A DNA stretch of 10,153 bases from contig DXWR01000084.1 in the NCBI GenBank assembly GCA_019416775.1, positions 1-10,153 on the forward strand, written 5' to 3'. Below, piece after piece: positions 1-5,886 of this stretch; positions within the stretch are counted from its first letter, which is position 1; each line of letters opens with the position of its first letter. The position numbers were made by a program, and so were the translations under genes. The notes beneath the pieces are model-generated. The model was not told the DNA's origin, did not search any database, and saw nothing but the letters and a program-made list of their open reading frames with translations. This DNA is from Oscillospiraceae bacterium (GTDB lineage: Bacteria > Bacillota > Clostridia > Oscillospirales > Ruminococcaceae).

Positions 1-33
1 AGATGGAAATAAGAGATTTTGCTGTTTCCCCTC

Positions 34-62
34 TTGAAAAACCCCGGCTGGTAGTGTACAAT
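34..62 (+). promoter_or_regulatory. Sigma-A promoter for pgi
   Basis: A -35 box TTGAAA (34-39) and a -10 box TACAAT (57-62) are separated by exactly 17 bp, each one base from consensus. Transcription would start near 69, giving a leader of about 55 nt before the pgi start at 125. Confidence 0.65.
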
Positions 63-75
63 AAAAGCATACCGA

Positions 76-95
76 TTTTCCCTTTGAGGGGAAAA
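76..95 (+). promoter_or_regulatory. Stem-loop in the pgi 5' leader
   Basis: TTTTCCC (76-82) pairs perfectly with GGGAAAA (89-95) around a 6-nt loop, and a flanking CG/CG pair can form beyond a one-base bulge. It lies between the predicted transcription start and the GGAGG ribosome binding site (112-116). There is no U-tract after it, so it is not a terminator. It could stabilise the mRNA or bind a protein; no function is shown. Confidence 0.4.
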
Positions 96-124
96 CGCAA
101 ATGCGAGAAACGGAGGAATCTAGC

Positions 125-1465
125 ATGGCGATTACACTCAACGATAAGCATCTGGCGAGCTTTGTACGCTCCCATGAGCTGGACGGGATGGCCCCCCTGG
201 TGAAGGCCGCCCATGAAATGCTTCACAATAAGACCGGCCTGGGCAACGACTTTTTGGGCTGGGTGGAGCTGCCCACCAATTATGACAAAGAAGAGTTCGC
301 CCGGATCCAAAAGGCGGCGGAGAAGATCAAAAAAGACTCCGATGTGCTGGTGGTTATCGGCATCGGCGGCTCCTACCTGGGCGCTCGTGCCGTCATCGAA
401 GCGCTGAAGAGCCCGCTGTACAACAACCTGCCCAAGGATACCCCGGACATTTACTTTGTGGGCTGCAACATCAACCCCACCTACTTAAACCAGATCCTCA
501 CCATCTGCGAAGGCAAGGATATTTCGGTGAACATCATCTCCAAGAGCGGCACCACCACCGAACCCGCCCTGGCGTTCCGGGTGTTTAAGAAGCTGTTGGA
601 GGACAAATACGGCAAGGAAGGGGCCAAGGAACGGATCTACGCCACCACCGACAAAGCCAAGGGAACCTTAAAGGGCCTGGCAGACCGGGAAGGCTACGAA
701 ACCTTCGTGGTGCCCGACGACGTAGGCGGACGGTTTAGCGTGCTCACCGCCGTGGGTCTTCTGCCCATCGCCTGTGCCGGCATTGACATCGACGCTTTGA
801 TGGCCGGCGCACGCCAGGCTCAAAACGAGCTGTGCGACACCGACCTGTCCAAGAACGACTGCTACAAGTATGCGGCCTACCGGAACATCCTGCTGCAAAA
901 GGGCAAGAAGGTGGAGATGCTGATCTCCTACGACCCCGCCTTTGCCATGATGAATGAATGGTTCAAGCAGCTGTTCGGCGAAAGCGAAGGCAAGGATCAG
1001 AAGGGCATTTACCCCTCCAGCGCCATCTTCTCTACCGACCTGCACAGCCTGGGTCAGTTTATCCAGGACGGTAGCCGGATTATGTTTGAGACCGTGGTGA
1101 ACATCCACAAACCTCAGCAGGACTTCTTTGTGGAGGACGACCCGGAAAACCTGGACGGCTTGAACTTCCTGTCCAACCAGAACATGAGCGTGGTCAACGA
1201 GAACGCCTTCAAGGGTACCGTTATCGCCCATACCGAAGGTGGCACCCCCAACATGATTCTGGAAATGCCCGAACTGGATGAAGCCAACCTGGGCTATCTC
1301 ATCTACTTCTTTGAAAAAGCCTGCGGCATCTCCGGCTATCTGCTGGGTGTGAACCCCTTCAACCAGCCCGGCGTGGAGAGCTACAAGAAGAATATGTTTG
1401 CTCTGTTGGGCAAACCGGGTTACGAAAGCGAAAAGGCCGCTCTGCTGGCGAAGCTGGGCGAGTAA
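125..1465 (+). CDS. pgi: Glucose-6-phosphate isomerase
   Basis: This cytoplasmic enzyme interconverts glucose 6-phosphate and fructose 6-phosphate in glycolysis and gluconeogenesis. The 446-aa length fits the short bacterial form (about 450 aa). Visible motifs are GIGGSYLGAR (79-88) and SKSGTTTEPA (139-148), which belong to the sugar-phosphate-binding SIS fold. DVGGRFS (199-205) is the first family signature. GESEGK (285-290) holds the expected catalytic Glu. PFNQPGVESYKK (411-422) is the second signature, with the catalytic Lys near its end. The frame is open upstream to an ATG at 101, but GGAGG (112-116) sits 8 nt before the ATG at 125, so 125 is preferred. No terminator follows the stop, so transcription probably continues into the P-loop gene 83 bp downstream. 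Nothing looks damaged. Confidence 0.97.
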   Translation: MAITLNDKHLASFVRSHELDGMAPLVKAAHEMLHNKTGLGNDFLGWVELPTNYDKEEFARIQKAAEKIKKDSDVLVVIGIGGSYLGARAVIEALKSPLYNNLPKDTPDIYFVGCNINPTYLNQILTICEGKDISVNIISKSGTTTEPALAFRVFKKLLEDKYGKEGAKERIYATTDKAKGTLKGLADREGYETFVVPDDVGGRFSVLTAVGLLPIACAGIDIDALMAGARQAQNELCDTDLSKNDCYKYAAYRNILLQKGKKVEMLISYDPAFAMMNEWFKQLFGESEGKDQKGIYPSSAIFSTDLHSLGQFIQDGSRIMFETVVNIHKPQQDFFVEDDPENLDGLNFLSNQNMSVVNENAFKGTVIAHTEGGTPNMILEMPELDEANLGYLIYFFEKACGISGYLLGVNPFNQPGVESYKKNMFALLGKPGYESEKAALLAKLGE

Positions 1466-1548
1466 CCCAACACCCCTTTCCACCGGCAAAACGGCAAGCG
1501 GCGTCCGGGGGAGAGAGACCTACCCCGCTTGAGATTGGAGCGACAGTT

Positions 1549-1956
1549 ATGATTAAGTTGATCGTGGGGAGCAAAGGCTCCGGCAAAACCAAGACCCTCA
1601 TTTCCATGTGCAATGACGCAGTGAAAAACACCGATGGCTGCGTGGTGTGCATCGAGAAGGCCATGAGCCTGCAATTCTCCATCGTCCCCCAGGTGCGGCT
1701 GATCCATGCCGACGCCTATAGCATCAGCGGTTACGACGAATTCTACGGATTCATCTCCGGCGTGTTGGCGGGCAACTACGACATCAAGGACATCTTCGTG
1801 GACGGTATCCTGCGCATCGGCAACCGGGACCTGGATGGCCTGGGCGTGCTGCTGGATCGGATTCAGGCATTGGTGAAGGATGAGGTCACCGTAGTGGTTA
1901 CCGTGTCCACCGATGTGGAAAACCTCCCTGCCAGTGTCAGCAAGTACCTGGACTAA
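1549..1956 (+). CDS. Small P-loop ATP-binding protein, function unknown
   Basis: This 135-aa protein begins with a strand leading into a complete Walker A motif, GSKGSGKT (7-14). A hydrophobic stretch ending in Asp, IFVD (82-85), is a plausible Walker B, and VTVVVTVSTD (113-122) looks like a following core strand. It is about the size of a minimal nucleotide-binding domain, with no transmembrane segment and no added effector domain. Short P-loop proteins like this are often loosely labelled PilT or twitching motility, but nothing here supports a pilus role. It probably shares the pgi transcript: the gap is 83 bp with no terminator or clear promoter. TTGGAG (1535-1540) is a modest ribosome binding site 8 nt before the ATG. 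The nucleotide-binding call is firm; the role is unknown. Confidence 0.85.
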   Translation: MIKLIVGSKGSGKTKTLISMCNDAVKNTDGCVVCIEKAMSLQFSIVPQVRLIHADAYSISGYDEFYGFISGVLAGNYDIKDIFVDGILRIGNRDLDGLGVLLDRIQALVKDEVTVVVTVSTDVENLPASVSKYLD

Positions 1957-1977
1957 TCAAAAATAACAAAAATAAAG

Positions 1978-2003
1978 CGGAGTGGGAAACCACTCCGTTT
2001 TTT
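1978..2003. terminator. Bidirectional rho-independent terminator
   Basis: A perfect 8-bp stem, CGGAGTGG (1978-1985) and CCACTCCG (1990-1997), closes a GAAA tetraloop and is followed by six T (1998-2003). It ends the pgi/P-loop transcript 21 nt after the stop. On the minus strand the same stem is followed by an T-rich run (complement of 1959-1976), so it can also end the lipoprotein mRNA whose stop is at 2012. Confidence 0.92.
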
Positions 2004-2011
2004 CTATGGGT

Positions 2012-2875
2012 TCAGCTCCGCCATTCCGGGTACTTTAGGGCGGTATGGATGGTATTTCGGATGCCGTCCAGATAACAGGATCGGACGCAGTAATATTCCG
2101 TTTCCTCCCCGGTTTGCAGGGTGAGCTGGAAATTGGTCCGGCTGTGGATTTTTACCAACATTTGGCTGCCGTCGGAATAGGTCAGCCGCAGGACGGTGGG
2201 GGTGCCGGTGTCAGCTTCCAGATCCGGCTGAGGCTGCACCGTAGCCCGGATGGCAGTCAGCTGCATCACCACTTCTTCCAGATCGGGGGAGGACAGGGAG
2301 GTGAAGCTGGGGGGATACAGATTTTGATTTTCCACTTCCAGCTTGGTAAGCTGATTGGCTTGCAGATCCCCTAAGGGGCAGAGAATTTCCTGAGCCTGGG
2401 TATCGGTGAGCTGGAGAGATACGACCTGGTCGGCAGGAAAGACGTAGGTGTACCGATCCACCATACCGGCAAAGTTCAGCGATTCTTGCTGGGGAAGTTC
2501 TCCGGTAAAGGTGAGGGTAGCGGCTTGATTGGCGGTGAGTTGATCCACTGCCAGGGGATTGCCTTGGGCGTCCAAACAGGTCAGCCCCTCTAGGGGTACC
2601 TGGAAATAGAAGTCGATCACATGGTGCTGGCATAGCTGAAGGTTTTCTCCGTCCTCCGAGATAATTTTCAGGTTGGAGGCGATGGAGACGGTTTCCTCTT
2701 GGTTGGCCACGTCAGGGTTGACATCCGAAGGGCCGTCGATGGCAGAGATGGAACCGGTGGTGATTTGGGGGTTGACGTTTCCGGGGCCCGCGATTTGGTT
2801 GTGGTTAAAGCAGCCGGTCAAGGCGGTGAGCAGAGCCGCGGACAGCAACAGGGAAACTAAGGATTTTACTTTCAT
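2012..2875 (-). CDS. Putative lipoprotein, function unknown
   Basis: This 287-aa protein has a typical lipoprotein signal: basic start MKVK, a hydrophobic core rich in Leu and Ala (5-18), and the lipobox LTGC with the lipidated Cys at 22. It should be anchored to the outer face of the membrane. A Gly/Pro/Asn-rich linker follows (roughly 23-55), in which GPGNVNPQ and GPSDVNPD form an imperfect repeat. The rest reads as a mostly beta-strand domain with several Cys. I do not recognise a family. The open frame runs upstream to 2947, but that start would put about 24 non-signal residues before the signal peptide and would lie upstream of the predicted -10 box. The ATG at 2875 has AAGGTG just upstream. 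The gene is alone between its own promoter and the terminator at 1978-2003. Confidence 0.85.
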   Translation of the reverse strand: MKVKSLVSLLLSAALLTALTGCFNHNQIAGPGNVNPQITTGSISAIDGPSDVNPDVANQEETVSIASNLKIISEDGENLQLCQHHVIDFYFQVPLEGLTCLDAQGNPLAVDQLTANQAATLTFTGELPQQESLNFAGMVDRYTYVFPADQVVSLQLTDTQAQEILCPLGDLQANQLTKLEVENQNLYPPSFTSLSSPDLEEVVMQLTAIRATVQPQPDLEADTGTPTVLRLTYSDGSQMLVKIHSRTNFQLTLQTGEETEYYCVRSCYLDGIRNTIHTALKYPEWRS

Positions 2876-2929
2876 GATTGCACCTTCTTTCGAACAGAGA
2901 GGCGAAGTAGAATGATCTCTTTTTCTTTT

Positions 2930-2938
2930 AGTATAACA
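2930..2938 (-). promoter_or_regulatory. Extended -10 promoter for the lipoprotein gene
   Basis: Read on the minus strand, TGT followed by TATACT (2938 down to 2930) forms an extended -10 element. I see no good -35 box 16-18 bp upstream. The start of transcription would be near 2923, giving a leader of about 48 nt. Its position inside the longest open frame supports the shorter start at 2875. Confidence 0.45.
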
Positions 2939-3117
2939 AAAGATCACCGTTCTTTCTATTGGAGGTTTTCACAAGAAAAACAGCAAAAACTGTCATATCT
3001 CACAAGGGGAATTTCCAGGCGAAAACCATATCTAAAACCGCTTAGAAATACTCTCCCTTCTATATCAGTAAGTGGGAAAAACAGGCGAGCCGGTTACACT
3101 GAAATCGGGGAAAAGGC

Positions 3118-3145
3118 AAAAAAAGAGCGTGCCGCAGCACGCTCT
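3118..3145 (-). terminator. Rho-independent terminator of the condensation-domain gene
   Basis: On the minus strand a perfect 9-bp stem, AGAGCGTGC and GCACGCTCT (3137-3145 with 3124-3132), closes a 4-nt loop and runs into seven T (complement of 3118-3124). It starts 13 nt after the stop of the gene at 3159-4526. Confidence 0.92.
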
Positions 3146-3158
3146 GGAAAGGATTTAA

Positions 3159-4526
3159 TTAGACTCGTTCGATCATTTCACCGATGGTGATTTCCGGGTC
3201 TTCCACGGCGGTGAACAGGATCCGCATAAGATAGTAATACAGCTTCTGGATGTCTTCCTTGCTATACAACGCGGACTGATACCGGAAGTAGAAGTCCATG
3301 CCAACCCCTAAGGGACGGTGCATCACCGTCAGGTAGATGGGCAGCACTTCAGTGCCGGCGTCGTACCAGGTGAAGCGGTAGTCGATGTGGTTTAACCGGT
3401 CGTCACTAAGCCGCATGGGGAAGGGCTGGTAGGTCAAGGAGATGCTCTGGTACCAGGAGTTGGCAGGGGCGCCCCACTTTTCCTGGAGCATCTGATCCAC
3501 CTTCAGGGAATCGAAATCCTTGTGACGGAAAATCCGGCTCTGCAGGGCGGTGATTTTCCGCACCCCTTCTAAGAAGGTGATGTCCGGTTCCATAATGGTG
3601 CGGCAGGGGAAGACGTGGATCCGGCTGCCTCCGGCCTTTCGGTCCAGCTTGGAGGTCCGACGGGAGACGTAGCAGCGCAGACTAATGTCCTTTTGACCGT
3701 CGCACTGCTTGGACAGGTAGGTCCTCAGTCCCATGAGCAGCAGATTGTTTAAGGAAATGCCCTGTTCCTGGCAGAATTCCAACAGCCGTTCCGAGGGGTT
3801 GGGTTCCAGCACATAGGTGTCCTGGCCCACGCTCTGGTCCTTTTCCTCCTGATAGGCCCAGCGCTTGCCGGGAGCGGTGTAGCCGGTGCCTCGGATGTCG
3901 CTGTACAGAGGTTCGCCGTCGGCTTCCACCATTTTTTCCCAGAAAGCCAGATCCTTGGCCAAACGCTTGGGATCCTTGGCCCGCTCCAGGTCGTTGAGCA
4001 GGGAATCCAGGTAGGAGGTGCGGTCGGCGGGCTGGGGGGTACCCAGTACTTTGGAAGCGTACAACTCCACAATGTCGCAGACCAGCACAATCATAGCGCA
4101 GGAATCGCAGATGGTGTGGTCGGTGTGGACGTAAATGCCGTTCCAGCCTCCGGGCATGGCCACGGTGACGATTTCACACAGCGGGGCGTCCCAGCGAGTG
4201 GGGAAGGGCTGACGGCTCCACTGGCGGAGAATGCCGTCCGCTTCTTCCCAGCTTTTCTGGGAAAAGTCTTCGTGGCGGATGGGGGTGTCGTCGAGAGGAA
4301 CAATGTATTGTTCAATGTTGCCGTCTTTGTCTTTGGTAAACCGGGTGCGCATGGAGTCGTCCCGGGCCAGGGCTTCTTTCACCGACTGGGCCAGCAGATT
4401 GAAATCCACGTCCAGCTTAATCAGCAGGCTGACGCAGACGTTCAGCACCTGCTTGTGTTTGGCACCCTGGAGCATGGTCAGCAACAGGTTTTGAGCAACG
4501 GTGATGGGGTATCGCTTGAGTTCCAT
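3159..4526 (-). CDS. Stand-alone condensation-domain (CoA-dependent acyltransferase fold) protein
   Basis: The 455-aa protein reads as one NRPS condensation-type domain with nothing attached. Support comes from the N-terminal MELKRYPITVAQ start and a mid-domain HTDHTICDS (134-142), at the place of the HHxxxDG active-site motif. A segment around SYLDSLLNDL...AFWEKM (171-199) resembles the linker seen before the second half of C domains. The C-terminus contains DFYFRYQSALYSKEDIQKLYYYLMRIL-like core sequence (411-437, only key residues meant). Aligned to HHxxxDG, residues 136-142 are DHTICDS. The second, catalytic His (H137) and the Asp (D141) remain, while the first His is Asp and the Gly is Ser. 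Acyl or aminoacyl transfer is plausible; substrates are unknown. There is no adenylation, carrier or thioesterase domain nearby. The ATG at 4526 is preferred over 4535 or 4634 because AAAGG lies about 9 nt upstream of it. It has its own promoter, operator-like repeat and terminator. Confidence 0.85.
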   Translation of the reverse strand: MELKRYPITVAQNLLLTMLQGAKHKQVLNVCVSLLIKLDVDFNLLAQSVKEALARDDSMRTRFTKDKDGNIEQYIVPLDDTPIRHEDFSQKSWEEADGILRQWSRQPFPTRWDAPLCEIVTVAMPGGWNGIYVHTDHTICDSCAMIVLVCDIVELYASKVLGTPQPADRTSYLDSLLNDLERAKDPKRLAKDLAFWEKMVEADGEPLYSDIRGTGYTAPGKRWAYQEEKDQSVGQDTYVLEPNPSERLLEFCQEQGISLNNLLLMGLRTYLSKQCDGQKDISLRCYVSRRTSKLDRKAGGSRIHVFPCRTIMEPDITFLEGVRKITALQSRIFRHKDFDSLKVDQMLQEKWGAPANSWYQSISLTYQPFPMRLSDDRLNHIDYRFTWYDAGTEVLPIYLTVMHRPLGVGMDFYFRYQSALYSKEDIQKLYYYLMRILFTAVEDPEITIGEMIERV

Positions 4527-4572
4527 TTTTATCATCCTTTCCTTGCTGAATTTAGGAAGATATCCTTTTGGT

Positions 4573-4600
4573 TTGGGAACAGTATGTATCCTGTTCCCAA
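4573..4600. promoter_or_regulatory. Perfect inverted repeat, likely operator of the condensation-domain gene
   Basis: TTGGGAACAG (4573-4582) and CTGTTCCCAA (4591-4600) are perfect complements around an 8-bp spacer. The repeat begins about 5 nt past the -10 box and covers the predicted transcription start and first 28 nt or so. That is a classic place for a dimeric repressor to block transcription. As RNA it would form a 10-bp hairpin, but no U-tract follows, so a terminator is unlikely. No candidate regulator gene lies in the window. Confidence 0.6.
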
Positions 4601-4605
4601 GTTCT

Positions 4606-4634
4606 ATTATACGGGAAGGGAGAAGGAAATGCAA
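4606..4634 (-). promoter_or_regulatory. Sigma-A promoter of the condensation-domain gene
   Basis: On the minus strand a consensus TATAAT (4611-4606) stands 17 bp from TTGCAT (4634-4629), a half-matching -35 box. The spacer is almost entirely pyrimidine. Transcription should start near 4599, leaving a leader of about 73 nt. Confidence 0.65.
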
Positions 4635-4710
4635 TGGAAAAAAGCAAATAAATTGTAAAGCAATTCAAAAAAATCCTTAGGAATTTGACACGTGTCGACT
4701 GAACAAAAGA

Positions 4711-5085
4711 TTATACGCTCAAATAAGATGCCAGAGTGCACAAACAGGAAACGCTCCCCAAGATATAATGTGCCGGGGCGGATTTTTTACTGTGCAGACT
4801 TACTTCCCGGATCAGGGCGAAGTACATTCCTGCGGCGATAAAGGGAAGGATGCCTAGGTAACGTTGGAGCAGATCCGGCAGGAACCGGGGCAGGAATAAG
4901 GCGTTTTGCAGTACCACAATCACAGCAAGCAACTGCAGCACCATTCCTACCAGCAGTAACCGGCGGGAGTCTTGCTGGCTGCGGAGACGGCGAAGAAAGC
5001 AGACCAGAGTAATGATAAACTCCACCCCCAGTAACACCACAGCAGGGATGGCAAAATAGTTGAAAATCTCTTTGATGGCTTCCAC
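4711..5085 (-). CDS. Small multi-pass membrane protein, unknown function
   Basis: From the GTG at 5085 the product is 124 aa with about four hydrophobic segments: FAIPAVVLLGVEFIITLVCF (roughly 11-30), LLLVGMVLQLLAVIVVLQNA (roughly 43-63), ILPFIAAGMYFAL (roughly 78-91) and a C-terminal YILGSVSCLCTLASYL (roughly 107-122). A basic loop, RRLRSQQDSRR, sits between the first two. I recognise no family or catalytic motif. The longest frame begins at an ATG at 5139, but that ATG overlaps the -10 box of the promoter and has no ribosome binding site. AAGGAGGA (5098-5091) lies 5 nt before the GTG, so the GTG start is much better supported. The gene stands alone: no clear terminator follows, and the next minus-strand gene has its own promoter. 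Confidence 0.75.
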   Translation of the reverse strand: MEAIKEIFNYFAIPAVVLLGVEFIITLVCFLRRLRSQQDSRRLLLVGMVLQLLAVIVVLQNALFLPRFLPDLLQRYLGILPFIAAGMYFALIREVSLHSKKSAPAHYILGSVSCLCTLASYLSV

Positions 5086-5090
5086 AAGAA

Positions 5091-5098
5091 TCCTCCTT
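5091..5098 (-). promoter_or_regulatory. Ribosome binding site that fixes the GTG start at 5085
   Basis: AAGGAGGA on the minus strand ends 5 nt before the GTG at 5085. It is the only good Shine-Dalgarno sequence in the 5' region and rules out the upstream ATG at 5139. Confidence 0.8.
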
Positions 5099-5137
5099 CG
5101 GCCCCAAACTGAGCCGCTCTTTTCTCCAATTACTTTC

Positions 5138-5165
5138 ATTATACACGGTTTTTAGTGGAAGTCAA
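5138..5165 (-). promoter_or_regulatory. Sigma-A promoter of the 124-aa membrane protein gene
   Basis: On the minus strand TTGACT (5165-5160) and a consensus TATAAT (5143-5138) are 16 bp apart. Transcription would begin near 5131, about 45 nt before the GTG start. The -10 box overlaps the first ATG of the longest open frame, which therefore cannot be the start on this transcript. Confidence 0.75.
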
Positions 5166-5191
5166 AGAAAATTCGAAGGGGACAGAGAGGA

Positions 5192-5211
5192 TTTTTGTAA
5201 AGTTTTTGTAA
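5192..5211. repeat. Two 9-bp direct repeats one helical turn apart, upstream of a promoter
   Basis: TTTTTGTAA occurs at 5192-5200 and again at 5203-5211, an 11-bp period. On the minus strand this is TTACAAAAA twice, about 27 bp upstream of the -35 box at 5165-5160. It could be curved A-tract DNA helping the promoter, or two half-sites for an activator. A homopurine run (5215-5241) lies just beyond it. Confidence 0.4.
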
Positions 5212-5241
5212 GATGGAAGAAAAGGAGAGGAAAAAGGGAAA

Positions 5242-5622
5242 TTATGCCAGCCAGCACAGCAGGCCAAAGGCGGTGGTCACTGCGCCAAGCAGGTGGTAAG
5301 GCCAACGGCGGGTCCCTTCCCGGTAGGCGGGATTTCGGGAATTGGGATAGACCCACCAGAAGTCAATGGCAGTGAACAGCACTGCTGTGCCTCCTTCCCC
5401 AAAGGGCAGCAGCTTCAGACCGGACAGCAGGCAGGCCATTGCCAGCAGGTAGATCACCGGCAGCACCACCAGGGCCACCCAGGCTCGCCGTCGGTCGGGG
5501 AGGGCGTAGTCGTTACGGGTCACCGGGGCGTAACAGGAAATCAGCCAGATGAGCTGGACGGTGAACAGAATCATCAGGGGGATGGCATACCAAGTAGGGG
5601 AGAGATTGGGGAACAGGTTCAT
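5242..5622 (-). CDS. Small multi-pass membrane protein, unknown function
   Basis: This 126-aa protein has hydrophobic segments at about 12-30 (YAIPLMILFTVQLIWLISC), 47-67 (AWVALVVLPVIYLLAMACLL), 78-90 (TAVLFTAIDFWWV, weak) and 110-126 (HLLGAVTTAFGLLCWLA). Charged loops include TRNDYALPDRRR after the first segment and NSRNPAYREGTRRW before the last. I know no family for it. The ATG at 5622 is preceded by AAGGA about 6 nt away. It resembles the neighbouring 124-aa protein in size and layout, but I see no clear sequence similarity. A 76-nt gap and a strong internal promoter separate its stop from the next gene's regulatory region, so the two can be expressed independently. Confidence 0.75.
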   Translation of the reverse strand: MNLFPNLSPTWYAIPLMILFTVQLIWLISCYAPVTRNDYALPDRRRAWVALVVLPVIYLLAMACLLSGLKLLPFGEGGTAVLFTAIDFWWVYPNSRNPAYREGTRRWPYHLLGAVTTAFGLLCWLA

Positions 5623-5666
5623 AAGGATTCCTTCTTTTCTAGGAAAATGGGAAGTGCTTTTAAACT

Positions 5667-5675
5667 AGAATAGCA
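5667..5675 (-). promoter_or_regulatory. Weak extended -10 element before the 126-aa membrane protein gene
   Basis: On the minus strand TGC precedes TATTCT (5675 down to 5667), an extended -10 with two mismatches. No convincing -35 box is present. It is the best candidate between 5623 and the palindrome at 5735. Confidence 0.3.
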
Positions 5676-5734
5676 GGGTAAAACCCGGAATACCATCTCG
5701 AACCGGCAAGATTTTGGATAAAATTAGGAAAATT

Positions 5735-5764
5735 CCCATAGAAAGCGCCGGGTGTTTCTATGGG
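5735..5764. repeat. Perfect 10-bp inverted repeat between divergent genes
   Basis: CCCATAGAAA (5735-5744) and TTTCTATGGG (5755-5764) are exact complements around a 10-bp GC-rich spacer. Neither strand has a U-tract directly after it, so it is not a convincing terminator. It lies about 70-100 bp upstream of the weak minus-strand promoter and about 100 bp upstream of the yceD transcription start. It could be a regulatory site for either gene. Confidence 0.45.
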
Positions 5765-5812
5765 TTGGGTTTGGAGCATACCGCCGGATTCCTTTCCGGG
5801 AAAATCCCTCCA

Positions 5813-5859
5813 TTTTTTCGAAAAAAATCATTGACAAGCCCTCCCCTTTTCGGTATAAT
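5813..5859 (+). promoter_or_regulatory. Consensus sigma-A promoter with AT-rich UP-like element for yceD-rpmF
   Basis: TTGACA (5831-5836) and TATAAT (5854-5859) are both perfect and 17 bp apart. Just upstream, TTTTTTCGAAAAAA (5813-5826) is a perfect AT-rich palindrome at about -41 to -53, where an UP element would sit. Transcription should start near 5866. A promoter this strong fits a ribosomal-protein operon. Confidence 0.93.
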
Positions 5860-5886
5860 AGTTAGGCGCGCATGTGAGGTGAGTCG

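Noticed and set aside
668..1489. Long minus-strand open frame (273 codons) opposite pgi
   Set aside because: It lies entirely over an intact pgi with conserved motifs; the open frame is a by-product of GC-rich codon use. It has no ribosome binding site or family resemblance.
2912..3190. Plus-strand 92-codon frame between the lipoprotein and condensation genes
   Set aside because: It crosses a promoter and a terminator, has a highly basic unstructured product, and has no ribosome binding site.
4116..4658. Plus-strand open frame opposite the condensation-domain gene
   Set aside because: It runs antisense through the conserved C-domain region and through the promoter and palindrome; there is no ribosome binding site.
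4685..4717. TTGACA (4685-4690) with TATACG (4712-4717) as a plus-strand promoter
   Set aside because: The spacing is 21 bp and no plus-strand gene follows. The GACACGTGTC palindrome here is short and unsupported as a site.
2001..5766. Shared word TTTCTATGGGTT at 2001-2012 and 5755-5766
   Set aside because: A 12-base match is expected by chance a few times in 10 kb and the contexts differ.
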